From Proteiniphilum sp. UBA4084 (GTDB lineage: Bacteria > Bacteroidota > Bacteroidia > Bacteroidales > Dysgonomonadaceae): 5,555 nucleotides of DNA. Under the pieces are notes generated by a model. It saw nothing but the letters and a program-made list of their open reading frames with translations. It was not told where the DNA came from and made no database searches. The stretch covers positions 1 to 5,555 of the forward strand of contig DFYK01000024.1 in the NCBI GenBank assembly GCA_002383605.1, given 5' to 3'. The position numbers were made by a program, and so were the translations under genes. This document shows positions 1-5,555 of this stretch, piece after piece (positions within the stretch are counted from its first letter, which is position 1; every line of letters starts with the position of its first letter).

Positions 1-2
1 TG

Positions 3-596
3 CTGGAAATTGGTTTTGGCACGGGTCTCAATGCCTTACTCACCTTGCTGGAAGCGAAAAAAAAAGGAATAAATGTGTTCTATCAGAGTCTCGAGCGCTA
101 TCCCATCTCCGTTGAAGCGGCACAAAAACTCAATTATCCGGCCATGTTAAATCAGGTTGAAAAGGCTGAAGAAGAAAAATCAAATGCATCTATACAATCA
201 AAACAAAAGAACTATGTCGAGGTTGAGTTGGGAAATAATACCCTTCAAGAACTGTTCCTCCGGCTGCATACATCGCCCTGGGAGAAAGCAGTAGCCATAA
301 CCCCGGGCTTCACGCTGCTGAAGCAACAGATCGATTTCAGCCGGCCTGCCACTTTTGTTCCGGAGAGAGGCTTCGACCTGATCTACTACGATGCTTTTGC
401 ACCCGAGAAACAGCCGGGAATGTGGACGCAGGAGATTTTTAATCATCTCTACAGCTTATCTAATCAGGGCGCTATCCTGACTACATACTGCGCCAAAGGG
501 GTTGTGAGGAGGATGCTCCAGTCGGCAGGATTTCGGGTGGAACGGCTTCCAGGGCCACCTGGAAAAAGGGAGATATTAAGGGCTACGAAACTTTAG
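3..596 (+). CDS. mnmD: tRNA 5-methylaminomethyl-2-thiouridine-type methyltransferase MnmD (5' partial)
   Basis: This is the MnmC N-terminal-like (DUF752) SAM-dependent methyltransferase, which in the known family methylates the 5-aminomethyl group of wobble U34 in certain tRNAs in the cytoplasm. The frame is already open at base 3, so the gene starts outside the window; 197 residues are visible and the N-terminus is missing. The visible part opens with SAM motif I (LEIGFGTGLNAL, visible residues 1-12). It is followed by QSLERYP after strand 2, the catalytic-region motif YDAFAPEKQPGMW (about 129-141), TYCAKGVVRRML (about 161-172) and the C-terminal GPPGKREIL. These are hallmarks of the Bacteroidales single-domain form, and the FAD-dependent MnmC C-terminal oxidoreductase domain is absent. 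A Lys/Glu/Ser-rich stretch at about visible residues 51-75 looks like an insertion relative to the family. It converges on the minus-strand ATPase remnant with a 16-bp gap. No clear terminator hairpin is visible after the TAG stop. Confidence 0.9.
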   Translation: MEIGFGTGLNALLTLLEAKKKGINVFYQSLERYPISVEAAQKLNYPAMLNQVEKAEEEKSNASIQSKQKNYVEVELGNNTLQELFLRLHTSPWEKAVAITPGFTLLKQQIDFSRPATFVPERGFDLIYYDAFAPEKQPGMWTQEIFNHLYSLSNQGAILTTYCAKGVVRRMLQSAGFRVERLPGPPGKREILRATKL

Positions 597-612
597 ACGG
601 AATCTTAATAAT

Positions 613-1254
613 CTACATATCTTTTAGCGATAATCCCCTGTATTCAATTTGGAACCCAGGAAACTTGTCCGTCACTTTTAAAGATTTCTGTTTCAGCCGT
701 TCAAGGCTGATTTTATTCGGGTTTCGTTTTACTTCGTAAAATTCCACCCGTTTATCCCGTTCATTGACAGCAATAATATCAATTTCATTCTCTCCTTTAT
801 TATCCCGGTACCCCTGGATATTAGAATATTGTTTCGATTCAGTCAACTGTTGACTAAAATATTTTTCCAAAACCATTCCTGAATATGTCTCATCGTCACG
901 CTCAACGATATCCCTGACATAATCGAAATTTGAAATTTCTATCGCGCTACGGTATTTATAATTAAACCGAAACCAAAAGTTAAGAAAATTATCCTCGATT
1001 TTATATCGGTTGTTCCGGCTGCCTTCCTTTGCCATAAAGGGTCGAATACGTTTAATGAGGTTGAAATCCTTTTCCAACCGATCCAGGAATCCACCGACCG
1101 AAATATTTAATATACCTTCCATCGAGCTCCGATCGTTTTTGGATGAAGCAATCAGGGAAAGAATTGAAAAATAGTTGCCGTAGTCTTTCCCAAACTCCTC
1201 GATTAATACATCACGCCCTTCGCTCAGGAAAAAAGAATTTTCCCGGAACAGCGT
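613..1254 (-). pseudogene. C-terminal remnant of an AAA ATPase with DUF234 nuclease-like domain
   Basis: The product resembles the C-terminal half of the ATP-binding proteins of the archaeal-type ATPase/DUF234 group, which are common and often multicopy in Bacteroidales; their cellular role is poorly known. An ATG at 1122 would give 169 residues, but recognisable family sequence extends upstream in the same open frame to about 1254 (LFRENSFFLSEG, then DEFGKDYGNYFSILSLIA). That ATG is therefore internal to the ancestral gene. The winged-helix-like part (GGFLDRLEKDFNLIKRIRP), the DNFLNFWFRF signature and a PD-(D/E)XK-like core are present: NEIDI with Asp115, then FYEVKRN with Glu130 and Lys132, counted from the ATG. 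The whole N-terminal AAA region, with Walker A, Walker B and sensor motifs, is absent from the window, so ATPase function is impossible. The sequence is visibly more AT-rich than the genes to the right. The TAG stop at 613-615 is the natural family end (GLSLKDM). No frameshift or stop interrupts the remaining part, which suggests a fairly recent truncation. Confidence 0.8.
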
Positions 1255-1350
1255 ACTCGCCGACGCCCCATGACCGTGGTCATCTGTGCCGTCGTTAATG
1301 AAATAGAATAAAATTTTCGGCGGGAGTGATAATAGTGAATAAGGACAATA
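1255..1350 (-). other. Open junction segment between the two gene remnants
   Basis: This stretch is open in the minus frame of both neighbouring remnants, starting directly after the TGA of the phosphatase remnant and running into the ATPase remnant. Its translation (including FYFINDGTDDHGHGASAS) matches nothing I recognise and does not look like the ATPase region that should precede LFRENSFF. The other minus frames and the plus frames show nothing convincing either. It contains a short inverted repeat, ATGACC-GT-GGTCAT, at about 1270-1283. I infer that it is filler or scar sequence at a deletion joint, and not a domain. Confidence 0.4.
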
Positions 1351-1815
1351 TCAATGATAGCGCAGCGCCAGTACCGTGATGTCGTCCGATTGTACAAAAC
1401 CCTCTACATAAATATTCAGGGCTTCAATCACCGACTGAATCATCACAGAGACGGAAGGATACTCCACCTGTCCTGTGTAGATGTTCATCTTCGCGAAGAA
1501 GAGGGTGACAAACATGCTCTGTTCATTCCCCTTGCAAAGTTCGTTGTTCACCCTGTAGAGCACATCGGCAGGAGTGATACCTGTGAGGGCGATTGATTTA
1601 ATGAGGGTATTGGTCATCGACATAAAAAGAGCGGCTGGTATTCCCTTATCGGAAACATCACCGATGGTAAAGCCCAGATGTTCGTTGTCGATCATAAAAT
1701 AATTATAGAGATCGCCTCCCACCTCTCTTGCCGGCTTCATAAAGCCACAGATAGCAAACTCATTGTGATCGCAGAACCCGTCAACCTCCTTGGGGAACAT
1801 TCCCAGAACACACAA
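1351..1815 (-). pseudogene. SpoIIE/RsbU-type PP2C phosphatase remnant with N-terminal and internal deletions
   Basis: Intact members dephosphorylate anti-sigma antagonists in partner-switching pathways and normally carry an N-terminal sensor part followed by a PP2C domain of about 200 residues. Here about 150 residues remain, and the frame is closed upstream by a TAA at 1831-1833; the first usable start is a TTG at 1813-1815. The N-terminal PP2C half is well preserved: GMFPKE, PAREVGGDLYNYF with Asp35, IGDVSDKGIPAALFM with Asp53, and EQSMFVTLFF. After GQVEY (to about residue 119) the sequence jumps directly to the last helix and the natural C-terminus QSDDITVLALRYH, with Asp144/Asp145. The family block in between, with the NAGHN-like and TDG-like motifs, is missing: an in-frame internal deletion near 1458/1459 that I estimate at 75-90 residues. 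One metal-binding aspartate is lost with it, so activity is very unlikely. I see no promoter in front of it. Confidence 0.8.
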
Positions 1816-2003
1816 ATAATATTTATTTTGTTACTGAAAATTGCGGAATTAGGGAATATTTATTCAACCAATTTCGGCCAAATATTTGACTTTATACATT
1901 TTTTTTGGAAGAAGAAAAGAAATGGGTGGGGTCTTGGAGAAGTTAGACAGTTTATCTCACTCTCAAACAAAAAGTGCTGAAAATCATCACCTTTTGCCTA
2001 CTG
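1816..2003. other. Spacer with no recognisable gene
   Basis: This stretch lies between the phosphatase remnant and the 3' end of the tRNA-Ser. The minus frame continuing from the remnant has several stops (the first is a TAA at 1831-1833), and no upstream sensor-domain sequence is recognisable in the other two minus frames. A run of eight T residues lies at about 1899-1907, next to a purine-rich A/G tract on the plus strand. I see no clean terminator hairpin behind the tRNA and no second copy of the tRNA 3' end that would mark an attachment site. Confidence 0.5.
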
Positions 2004-2090
2004 CGGAAAGAAAGGGATTCGAACCCTTGGTACCCGTAAGAGTACAACGGTTTTCGAGACCGCCCCGATCGACCACTCCGGCATCTTTCC
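2004..2090 (-). tRNA. tRNA-Ser (anticodon CGA)
   Basis: Read on the minus strand, this is an 87-nt class II tRNA. The 7-bp acceptor stem is GGAAAGA with TCTTTCC, followed by a G discriminator, the base typical of tRNA-Ser. The D-arm region contains GAGTGGTCGAT. The anticodon arm is GCGGT-CTCGAAA-ACCGT, with anticodon CGA at 2054-2056, which reads UCG codons. A long variable arm (around TGTACTCTTACGGGTACC) marks the serine/leucine class. The T-arm is AAGGG-TTCGAAT-CCCTT. The 3' terminal CCA is not encoded (the sequence continues CAG after the discriminator), so it must be added after transcription, as is common in Bacteroidota. A TAAATTTG element lies just upstream and probably drives it. Confidence 0.97.
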
Positions 2091-2101
2091 TGATCAGCTT
2101 G

Positions 2102-2109
2102 CAAATTTA
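2102..2109 (-). promoter_or_regulatory. -7 promoter element of tRNA-Ser
   Basis: On the minus strand this reads TAAATTTG, a perfect match to the Bacteroidota TAnnTTTG -7 consensus. It sits 11 bases before the mature 5' end of the tRNA, giving a very short leader for RNase P to remove. I see no good TTTG-like -33 element about 20 bases farther upstream; only a TTTTCC-like sequence is there. Transcription continuing from the peptidase gene, which ends 62 bases before the tRNA, is also possible. Confidence 0.6.
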
Positions 2110-2151
2110 CAATAATTCTCCCGACTTTGGAAAAGAATAGGCAAAAAACCG

Positions 2152-4212
2152 TTATTTGGCCAACGCTTGCAATGCCTCCCTGGTAGCGCTCAATAGTGGA
2201 TCAATGGAGATGGGCGATCCCACCCCGTTTTTCATCCAGAGCTGAGGAATGATGCGCCCTTGTGTGAACATCCGGTCGATCTCATCCGCCATGTTCTTTC
2301 CCCTTACCTGCTGTTCAATCTGGAAAGCTATGAGGTGACCCATCGGGTAGTTTGGCAGATAGAGTGGATAATCGATCATGTGCGAGTAAATGCCGAGCAG
2401 CATCTCATCCTTGCCCCCCAGCACATCGGCATAGTAGCTGTTCCAAACCTCTTTCGCTATGCGCACCACAGCCTCTTTCAGCTGAACGGGTGTTGCATCG
2501 GGATGGGCATAGAGCCACTCCCACACCTGAATATCGACCAGGGAGACACCCATGATCTCGTAACTCGACCAAAAGTTGTCCAGTGCCAGGTAATACGCAT
2601 CCTCCGGGTTGGGGTTCTTCAGTCCCAGCAGTTCCAGATCCCGTTTCTGGAAGAGGAACGCCACAGCCTCGGTGAAAGCGGTGTTGGGCACGCCGTTCAA
2701 CATATAATAATCGACGTCGTTCATGGTGATGGTCTGTTCCACGTTGTGACCAAACTCATGCACGGCAATGTTGTAGCCTTTGTAATCCATGCCTCCCTCA
2801 CCAATGCGGGTGCGAAGTCGGGCCACATCGTTGCGCATCTCGGCACCCCAGGCATGGCCGGCACCACGTGAATTATCCACAGTGATCAACGCGGTGATCT
2901 CTTTCGCCTTTTCCGGGTTCCATCCGAGCTTCATCAGGATATTGAGGAGATCATTCTCCAACGCCTGTGCATCGGGATATTTATTGGAGGTGACCGCAGT
3001 CAGCTCCTCTTCGGGTATCCCTCCGCCGGCACGAAAACCGTTATACCAGATATCAAAAGGCTCCAGTTCGCGACCCAGACGCGAAGAGATAAAGGCAGCT
3101 ACCTCCTTCACCTGCGGGGAGGAAAGCAAGCCTTTGAAAAGTTCCTCCACATCCTTCTGCGGCACCTCCATGGTGCCATCAAAGGCGCGAGCAAGCTGCG
3201 TGGGATAATGGGGAGAATATGCATCGAGCATGCGCATTGCCTGAAAATTCTTCAGGAACACTTCGTAACGCCGTGTATCTTCAGGTGCAGCAGTGACTGT
3301 TTTTCCGTTTTCTGCCAGTTCATTGGTCTCCGGATTCCAGGTATGGCTGTCGTTGTTGATTACCTGGAGGGGAATGGACTGATCCACGATGCGCTGCATC
3401 ACCTTGTAGATCATCCGCTGTTTCTCCAACCCCCGTGCAGGATCGGCGTAATTCGACTTCAACTCATCACGCAGGCCCCAGTGGGATATCAGTTTCATGT
3501 CGTCGGGGAAAAGTTGCTCCCCCTGCCCGTTGCGAAGCTTGCCCATAAAGATATTGTAATCGGAGATATAGGCATCGGCTTCGGTCACGGTTTGTGAGAT
3601 ATCCTGTTGTATTGCTGCCGGCACACGCGAGATGAAACGGTCGCCCATCCGGGCATAAGCCCACTCCCGGCGGCTCCATTTTTTACCTAACTCGGTCTTC
3701 TCTTCAAGCGAATAGAATGGAAAGTTGAGTGCCGTGAGAAATGCAATTTTATTGTCATAAAGATCGTCGGTAAGGTGTGCCGAAGCATTGTAACTGCCAA
3801 ACATCATATCCACCGGCGTGATGTCCGGCCCCACAAGCTGCAAGGGTGCTTTCAGCGCCACATCCATCTTGTGATAATAGCCACTGATCGCTTCCAAATT
3901 TCGTTCCAGGGTGACAAAGAGCGTGGAAAGTGCTGTGGTGTCGGCGACGAAAGAGGCGTTGCAGAATTGGGTGAAATCATCTGCGGTGCCATCCTGCTCC
4001 TGCCAGAGTGCGGTCACCTGCTTTACTCCACGTTCAATACGAAATGCATGATCTTCTCCCAGCGAATCTTTCAACTGTGCGATCACTTCATTTACTCGCC
4101 GGTCGGGAATGAACGCTGCTGTTTGCATACTGTCTTTACGCTCTTGTTGGTTTACACATGCCGTCAGCAAGGTTATCACCAGGGTAACGGCTAAAAATAG
4201 ATATCTCTTCAT
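2152..4212 (-). CDS. Lipoprotein zinc metallopeptidase (HEXXH gluzincin-like), family unassigned
   Basis: This is a 686-residue protein with a lipoprotein signal: MKR, a hydrophobic stretch, and the lipobox LTAC with Cys19 as the expected lipidation site. It should therefore be anchored in the cell envelope facing the periplasm or outside. The long N-terminal part (about 35-470) looks mostly helical and has no motif I can name. The zinc site is HEFGH at 485-489 (His485, catalytic Glu486, His489), followed by NVEQ, and then NTAFTEAVAF. There Glu515, 26 residues after His489, is the best candidate for the third zinc ligand, an arrangement like clan MA gluzincins such as M3. A C-terminal segment near IDYPLYLPNYPMGHLIAF resembles the substrate-side Tyr-rich region of M3/M32-like enzymes. 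It lacks the HEXXXH motif of M49 dipeptidyl peptidase III despite a similar length. The substrate is unknown; peptide breakdown in the envelope is an inference. The ATG at 4210-4212 is fixed by the signal peptide. It is divergent from the lactonase-like gene. Confidence 0.85.
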   Translation of the reverse strand: MKRYLFLAVTLVITLLTACVNQQERKDSMQTAAFIPDRRVNEVIAQLKDSLGEDHAFRIERGVKQVTALWQEQDGTADDFTQFCNASFVADTTALSTLFVTLERNLEAISGYYHKMDVALKAPLQLVGPDITPVDMMFGSYNASAHLTDDLYDNKIAFLTALNFPFYSLEEKTELGKKWSRREWAYARMGDRFISRVPAAIQQDISQTVTEADAYISDYNIFMGKLRNGQGEQLFPDDMKLISHWGLRDELKSNYADPARGLEKQRMIYKVMQRIVDQSIPLQVINNDSHTWNPETNELAENGKTVTAAPEDTRRYEVFLKNFQAMRMLDAYSPHYPTQLARAFDGTMEVPQKDVEELFKGLLSSPQVKEVAAFISSRLGRELEPFDIWYNGFRAGGGIPEEELTAVTSNKYPDAQALENDLLNILMKLGWNPEKAKEITALITVDNSRGAGHAWGAEMRNDVARLRTRIGEGGMDYKGYNIAVHEFGHNVEQTITMNDVDYYMLNGVPNTAFTEAVAFLFQKRDLELLGLKNPNPEDAYYLALDNFWSSYEIMGVSLVDIQVWEWLYAHPDATPVQLKEAVVRIAKEVWNSYYADVLGGKDEMLLGIYSHMIDYPLYLPNYPMGHLIAFQIEQQVRGKNMADEIDRMFTQGRIIPQLWMKNGVGSPISIDPLLSATREALQALAK

Positions 4213-4227
4213 GCGACTGATTATTGA

Positions 4228-4237
4228 AATTGCAATT
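4228..4237. repeat. 10-bp perfect palindrome in the peptidase leader
   Basis: AATTGCAATT is its own reverse complement and lies between the predicted minus-strand -7 element and the peptidase ATG, 16 bases from the start codon. It could be an operator half or pair, but AT-rich palindromes of this size occur by chance. No second copy is visible in the intergenic region. Confidence 0.3.
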
Positions 4238-4269
4238 GATCATGTTTTACAGGCAACCAGACTGCCGGA

Positions 4270-4277
4270 CAAATTTA
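4270..4277 (-). promoter_or_regulatory. -7 promoter element of the lipoprotein peptidase
   Basis: The minus strand reads TAAATTTG, a perfect TAnnTTTG match, 57 bases before the peptidase ATG. It predicts a leader of roughly 50 bases. No convincing TTTG appears at the usual -33 distance, so recognition by the housekeeping sigma factor may be weak or activator-assisted. It is identical in sequence to the element before the tRNA-Ser. Confidence 0.6.
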
Positions 4278-4351
4278 GCAGTTTTTTCCGAATGTGCATC
4301 ACCCTAAACAACAAACATTTTAAACTGCAGATACGTTACATTAATCCGGTG

Positions 4352-4359
4352 TACATTTG
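4352..4359 (+). promoter_or_regulatory. -7 promoter element of the gluconolactonase-like gene
   Basis: TACATTTG matches TAnnTTTG perfectly and lies 49 bases before the ATG at 4409, on the opposite strand from the peptidase promoter and about 75 bp away from it. The -33 position has only a poor match (around CGTTAC at 4334-4339). The predicted leader is about 40 bases and ends in an A-rich stretch without a Shine-Dalgarno sequence, as is usual in Bacteroidota. Confidence 0.6.
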
Positions 4360-4408
4360 TACCGCCAGGATTATCAAAGACCAGGAATTTAATTCAAAAA
4401 ATATCACG

Positions 4409-5368
4409 ATGAAACAACTTATTTTAATATCTGTATTTTTTACCTTCTTCGTTCTCTCCGGAAAAACGACAGGCATTGAGAAAAAAAACAGAGAAATGCA
4501 AGCAAAGAACAACATGGAAATACAAAGTGGCATGGAAGAATTACCGGATATTGTTGCAGAAAATGCAAAGATTGAGAAAGTGGGTTCCGGCTATTCCTTC
4601 ACCGAAGGACCGGCCGTAAACGCAGCGGGGATTGTTTATTTTACCGACCAGCCCAACGACCGCATTTACCGGTGGGATGAAAAGGAAGGCATCTCCCTCT
4701 GGTTGGAAGGAACCGAGCGCTCCAACGGCATGTTTTTTGATCCTAACGACCGGCTTGTAGCCTGTGCCGATGAACATAACCGGATCATCCTTTTCGAGAG
4801 TAGGGAAGAGCGTAAGGTGCTTTTTGAGGATTTTGAAGGCAGCCACCTGAACGGTCCCAACGATCTATGGATTGCTCCCGATGGGGGTATCTATTTTACC
4901 GACCCCTATTATCACAGAAACTACTGGCAGGAGGGACACACCGAGTCGCAGGATACTCGCGGGGTGTACTATCTTTCTCCGGAAAAAGAGAAAACCCGCG
5001 TTGTCAGTGATTACGTGCAACCCAACGGGCTGGTAGGCACTCCGGATGGAAAAACATTGTATGTGGCAGATATCAATGACCGCAAAATCTGGAAATATGA
5101 TATCGAGGCCGATGGAACACTCTCGAACAAAACCTTTTTCGCACCGAAAGGATCGGATGGCATGACGATTGATGAACGGGGAAATGTTTACCTGACCATG
5201 ATGGGTAAAGTATGGGTCTACTCTCCCGAAGGTGAATTAATCCATGAGATTGAGGTACCCGAGAGCCCGTCGAACCTCTGTTTTGGGGGTAAAGAGAAAA
5301 AGACGCTGTTCATCACTGCCCGCACATCGGTCTACACCCTTGCCATGAATGTAAAAGGAGTAGATTGA
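4409..5368 (+). CDS. Exported SMP-30/gluconolactonase/LRE-like beta-propeller protein
   Basis: This is a 319-residue protein of the SGL family, six-bladed beta-propellers that hydrolyse sugar lactones or related esters using one divalent metal. Family landmarks are SFTEGP (Glu66), LNGPNDLW (Asn148, Asn151), PNGL (Asn206) and SDGM (Asp250); Glu66, Asn206 and Asp250, with Asn148 or Asn151, match the usual metal and substrate positions. Blade repeats such as GIVYFTDQP, GGIYFTDPYY and KTLYVAD are evident. The N-terminus (MKQLILISVFFTFFVLSG) is a signal peptide without a lipobox cysteine, so a soluble periplasmic or secreted location is expected. A Lys/Met-rich linker follows, up to about residue 42. 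The frame is open upstream to 4109, but the ATG at 4409 is chosen because it begins the signal peptide and follows a promoter-like element. The true substrate cannot be read from the sequence. The downstream M20 gene follows after 80 bp with its own promoter-like element. Confidence 0.9.
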   Translation: MKQLILISVFFTFFVLSGKTTGIEKKNREMQAKNNMEIQSGMEELPDIVAENAKIEKVGSGYSFTEGPAVNAAGIVYFTDQPNDRIYRWDEKEGISLWLEGTERSNGMFFDPNDRLVACADEHNRIILFESREERKVLFEDFEGSHLNGPNDLWIAPDGGIYFTDPYYHRNYWQEGHTESQDTRGVYYLSPEKEKTRVVSDYVQPNGLVGTPDGKTLYVADINDRKIWKYDIEADGTLSNKTFFAPKGSDGMTIDERGNVYLTMMGKVWVYSPEGELIHEIEVPESPSNLCFGGKEKKTLFITARTSVYTLAMNVKGVD

Positions 5369-5448
5369 GCGCCCTGAGCCCAATTTTTCGCTATTTTTTT
5401 TGTAAGTTTGTCGAAAGACGCTAATTTGTAAATCATAAGAATATCGAC
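5369..5448 (+). promoter_or_regulatory. Intergenic region with a -7 promoter element for the M20 peptidase gene
   Basis: TAAGTTTG at 5403-5410 is a perfect TAnnTTTG match, 38 bases before the ATG at 5449. The upstream part is T-rich, with a run of eight T residues just before the element, and lacks a clear TTTG at -33. No GC-rich hairpin stands out after the stop of the lactonase-like gene, so read-through from it is possible alongside the separate promoter. The leader just before the ATG is A-rich without a Shine-Dalgarno sequence. Confidence 0.5.
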
Positions 5449-5555
5449 ATGAACGAAATCAACAATTATGTAGAAACCCACGAAAAACGTTTTCTGGAGG
5501 AACTTTTCGAACTCATCCGTATCCCATCCATCTCATCACTCCCGGCACACAAGCC
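5449..5555 (+). CDS. M20-family dipeptidase/peptidase (3' partial, N-terminus only)
   Basis: Only the first 35 codons lie in the window. The start reads MNEINNYVETHEKRFLEEL, followed by FELIRIPSISSLPAHK, the characteristic N-terminal helix and LIRIPSIS motif of M20 metallopeptidases of the dipeptidase/carnosinase type. In the known family these are cytoplasmic dizinc enzymes that cleave dipeptides or N-acyl bonds; the zinc ligands lie beyond the window edge. No signal peptide is present, consistent with a cytoplasmic location. The ATG follows a TAAGTTTG element. The family call rests on a short segment, but the motif is distinctive. Confidence 0.8.
   Translation, partial: MNEINNYVETHEKRFLEELFELIRIPSISSLPAHK

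Noticed and set aside
1261..1296. GTDDHGHGAS, similar to the subtilase histidine motif
   Set aside because: There is no surrounding subtilase sequence, and the usual T-x-V-A-G continuation is absent; it is likely chance in junction sequence.
1351..1353. TGA between the remnants as a recoded (selenocysteine) codon
   Set aside because: The phosphatase already ends at its family-typical C-terminus, no hairpin resembling a recoding element stands out, and the downstream residues match nothing.
1354..1980. Plus-strand open frames of 80 and 100 codons opposite the phosphatase remnant
   Set aside because: They are shadows of the minus-strand PP2C sequence, with no recognisable product and no start-site signals.
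1886..2140. Plus-strand 84-codon open frame containing ERKGFEPL
   Set aside because: It is the antisense translation of the tRNA-Ser; this peptide pattern is a well-known spurious product.
2140..2162. Possible terminator at the end of the peptidase gene (GGC-A-rich / T-rich-GCC)
   Set aside because: The pairing is short, A-T rich and needs a bulge, and there is no proper GC stem followed by a T run.
2260..3597. Several plus-strand open frames of 67-203 codons opposite the peptidase gene
   Set aside because: They lie wholly antisense to a gene with a signal peptide and catalytic motifs, and their translations show no family features.
4109..4408. Upstream extension of the lactonase-like frame by 100 codons
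   Set aside because: It would overlap the divergent peptidase gene and both promoters, and would bury the signal peptide inside the protein.

Overview
The window looks like a chromosomal segment of a Bacteroidota species, most likely order Bacteroidales. Four things point there: the protein relatives (a Bacteroidales-style MnmD methyltransferase, a DUF234-type ATPase remnant, secreted hydrolases, an M20 dipeptidase); perfect TAnnTTTG promoter elements in front of the tRNA and the three complete or opening genes; weak or absent Shine-Dalgarno sequences with A-rich leaders; and a class II tRNA-Ser without an encoded CCA end. Assignment below order level would be guesswork.

Left part (1-2003). 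The 3' two thirds or so of a tRNA-modification methyltransferase gene (mnmD) enters from the left and ends at 596. It converges on a stretch of decayed minus-strand genes. First, at 613-1254, is the C-terminal part of an AAA/DUF234 ATPase that has lost its P-loop half. Then, at 1351-1815, is a SpoIIE/RsbU-type PP2C phosphatase that has lost its N-terminal sensor part and an internal block holding part of the active site. The two remnants lie in the same reading frame, separated by one TGA. About 190 bp with no recognisable gene follow.

Middle (2004-2109). A minus-strand tRNA-Ser with anticodon CGA, with its own promoter-like element. The decayed genes lie immediately past its 3' end.

Right part (2152-5555). 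A large minus-strand lipoprotein metallopeptidase (HEFGH zinc site) is divergent from a plus-strand exported SMP-30/gluconolactonase-like protein. The 196-bp spacer between them holds a perfect -7 element for each direction. Downstream of the lactonase-like gene, an M20-family peptidase begins with its own -7 element and runs off the right edge. The right-hand genes look like intact housekeeping and nutrient-processing functions in the cell envelope and cytoplasm.

No CRISPR array, transposase, intact mobile element or obvious new multi-gene system is visible. The most unusual content is the remnant pair next to the tRNA-Ser and the family assignment of the HEFGH lipoprotein.
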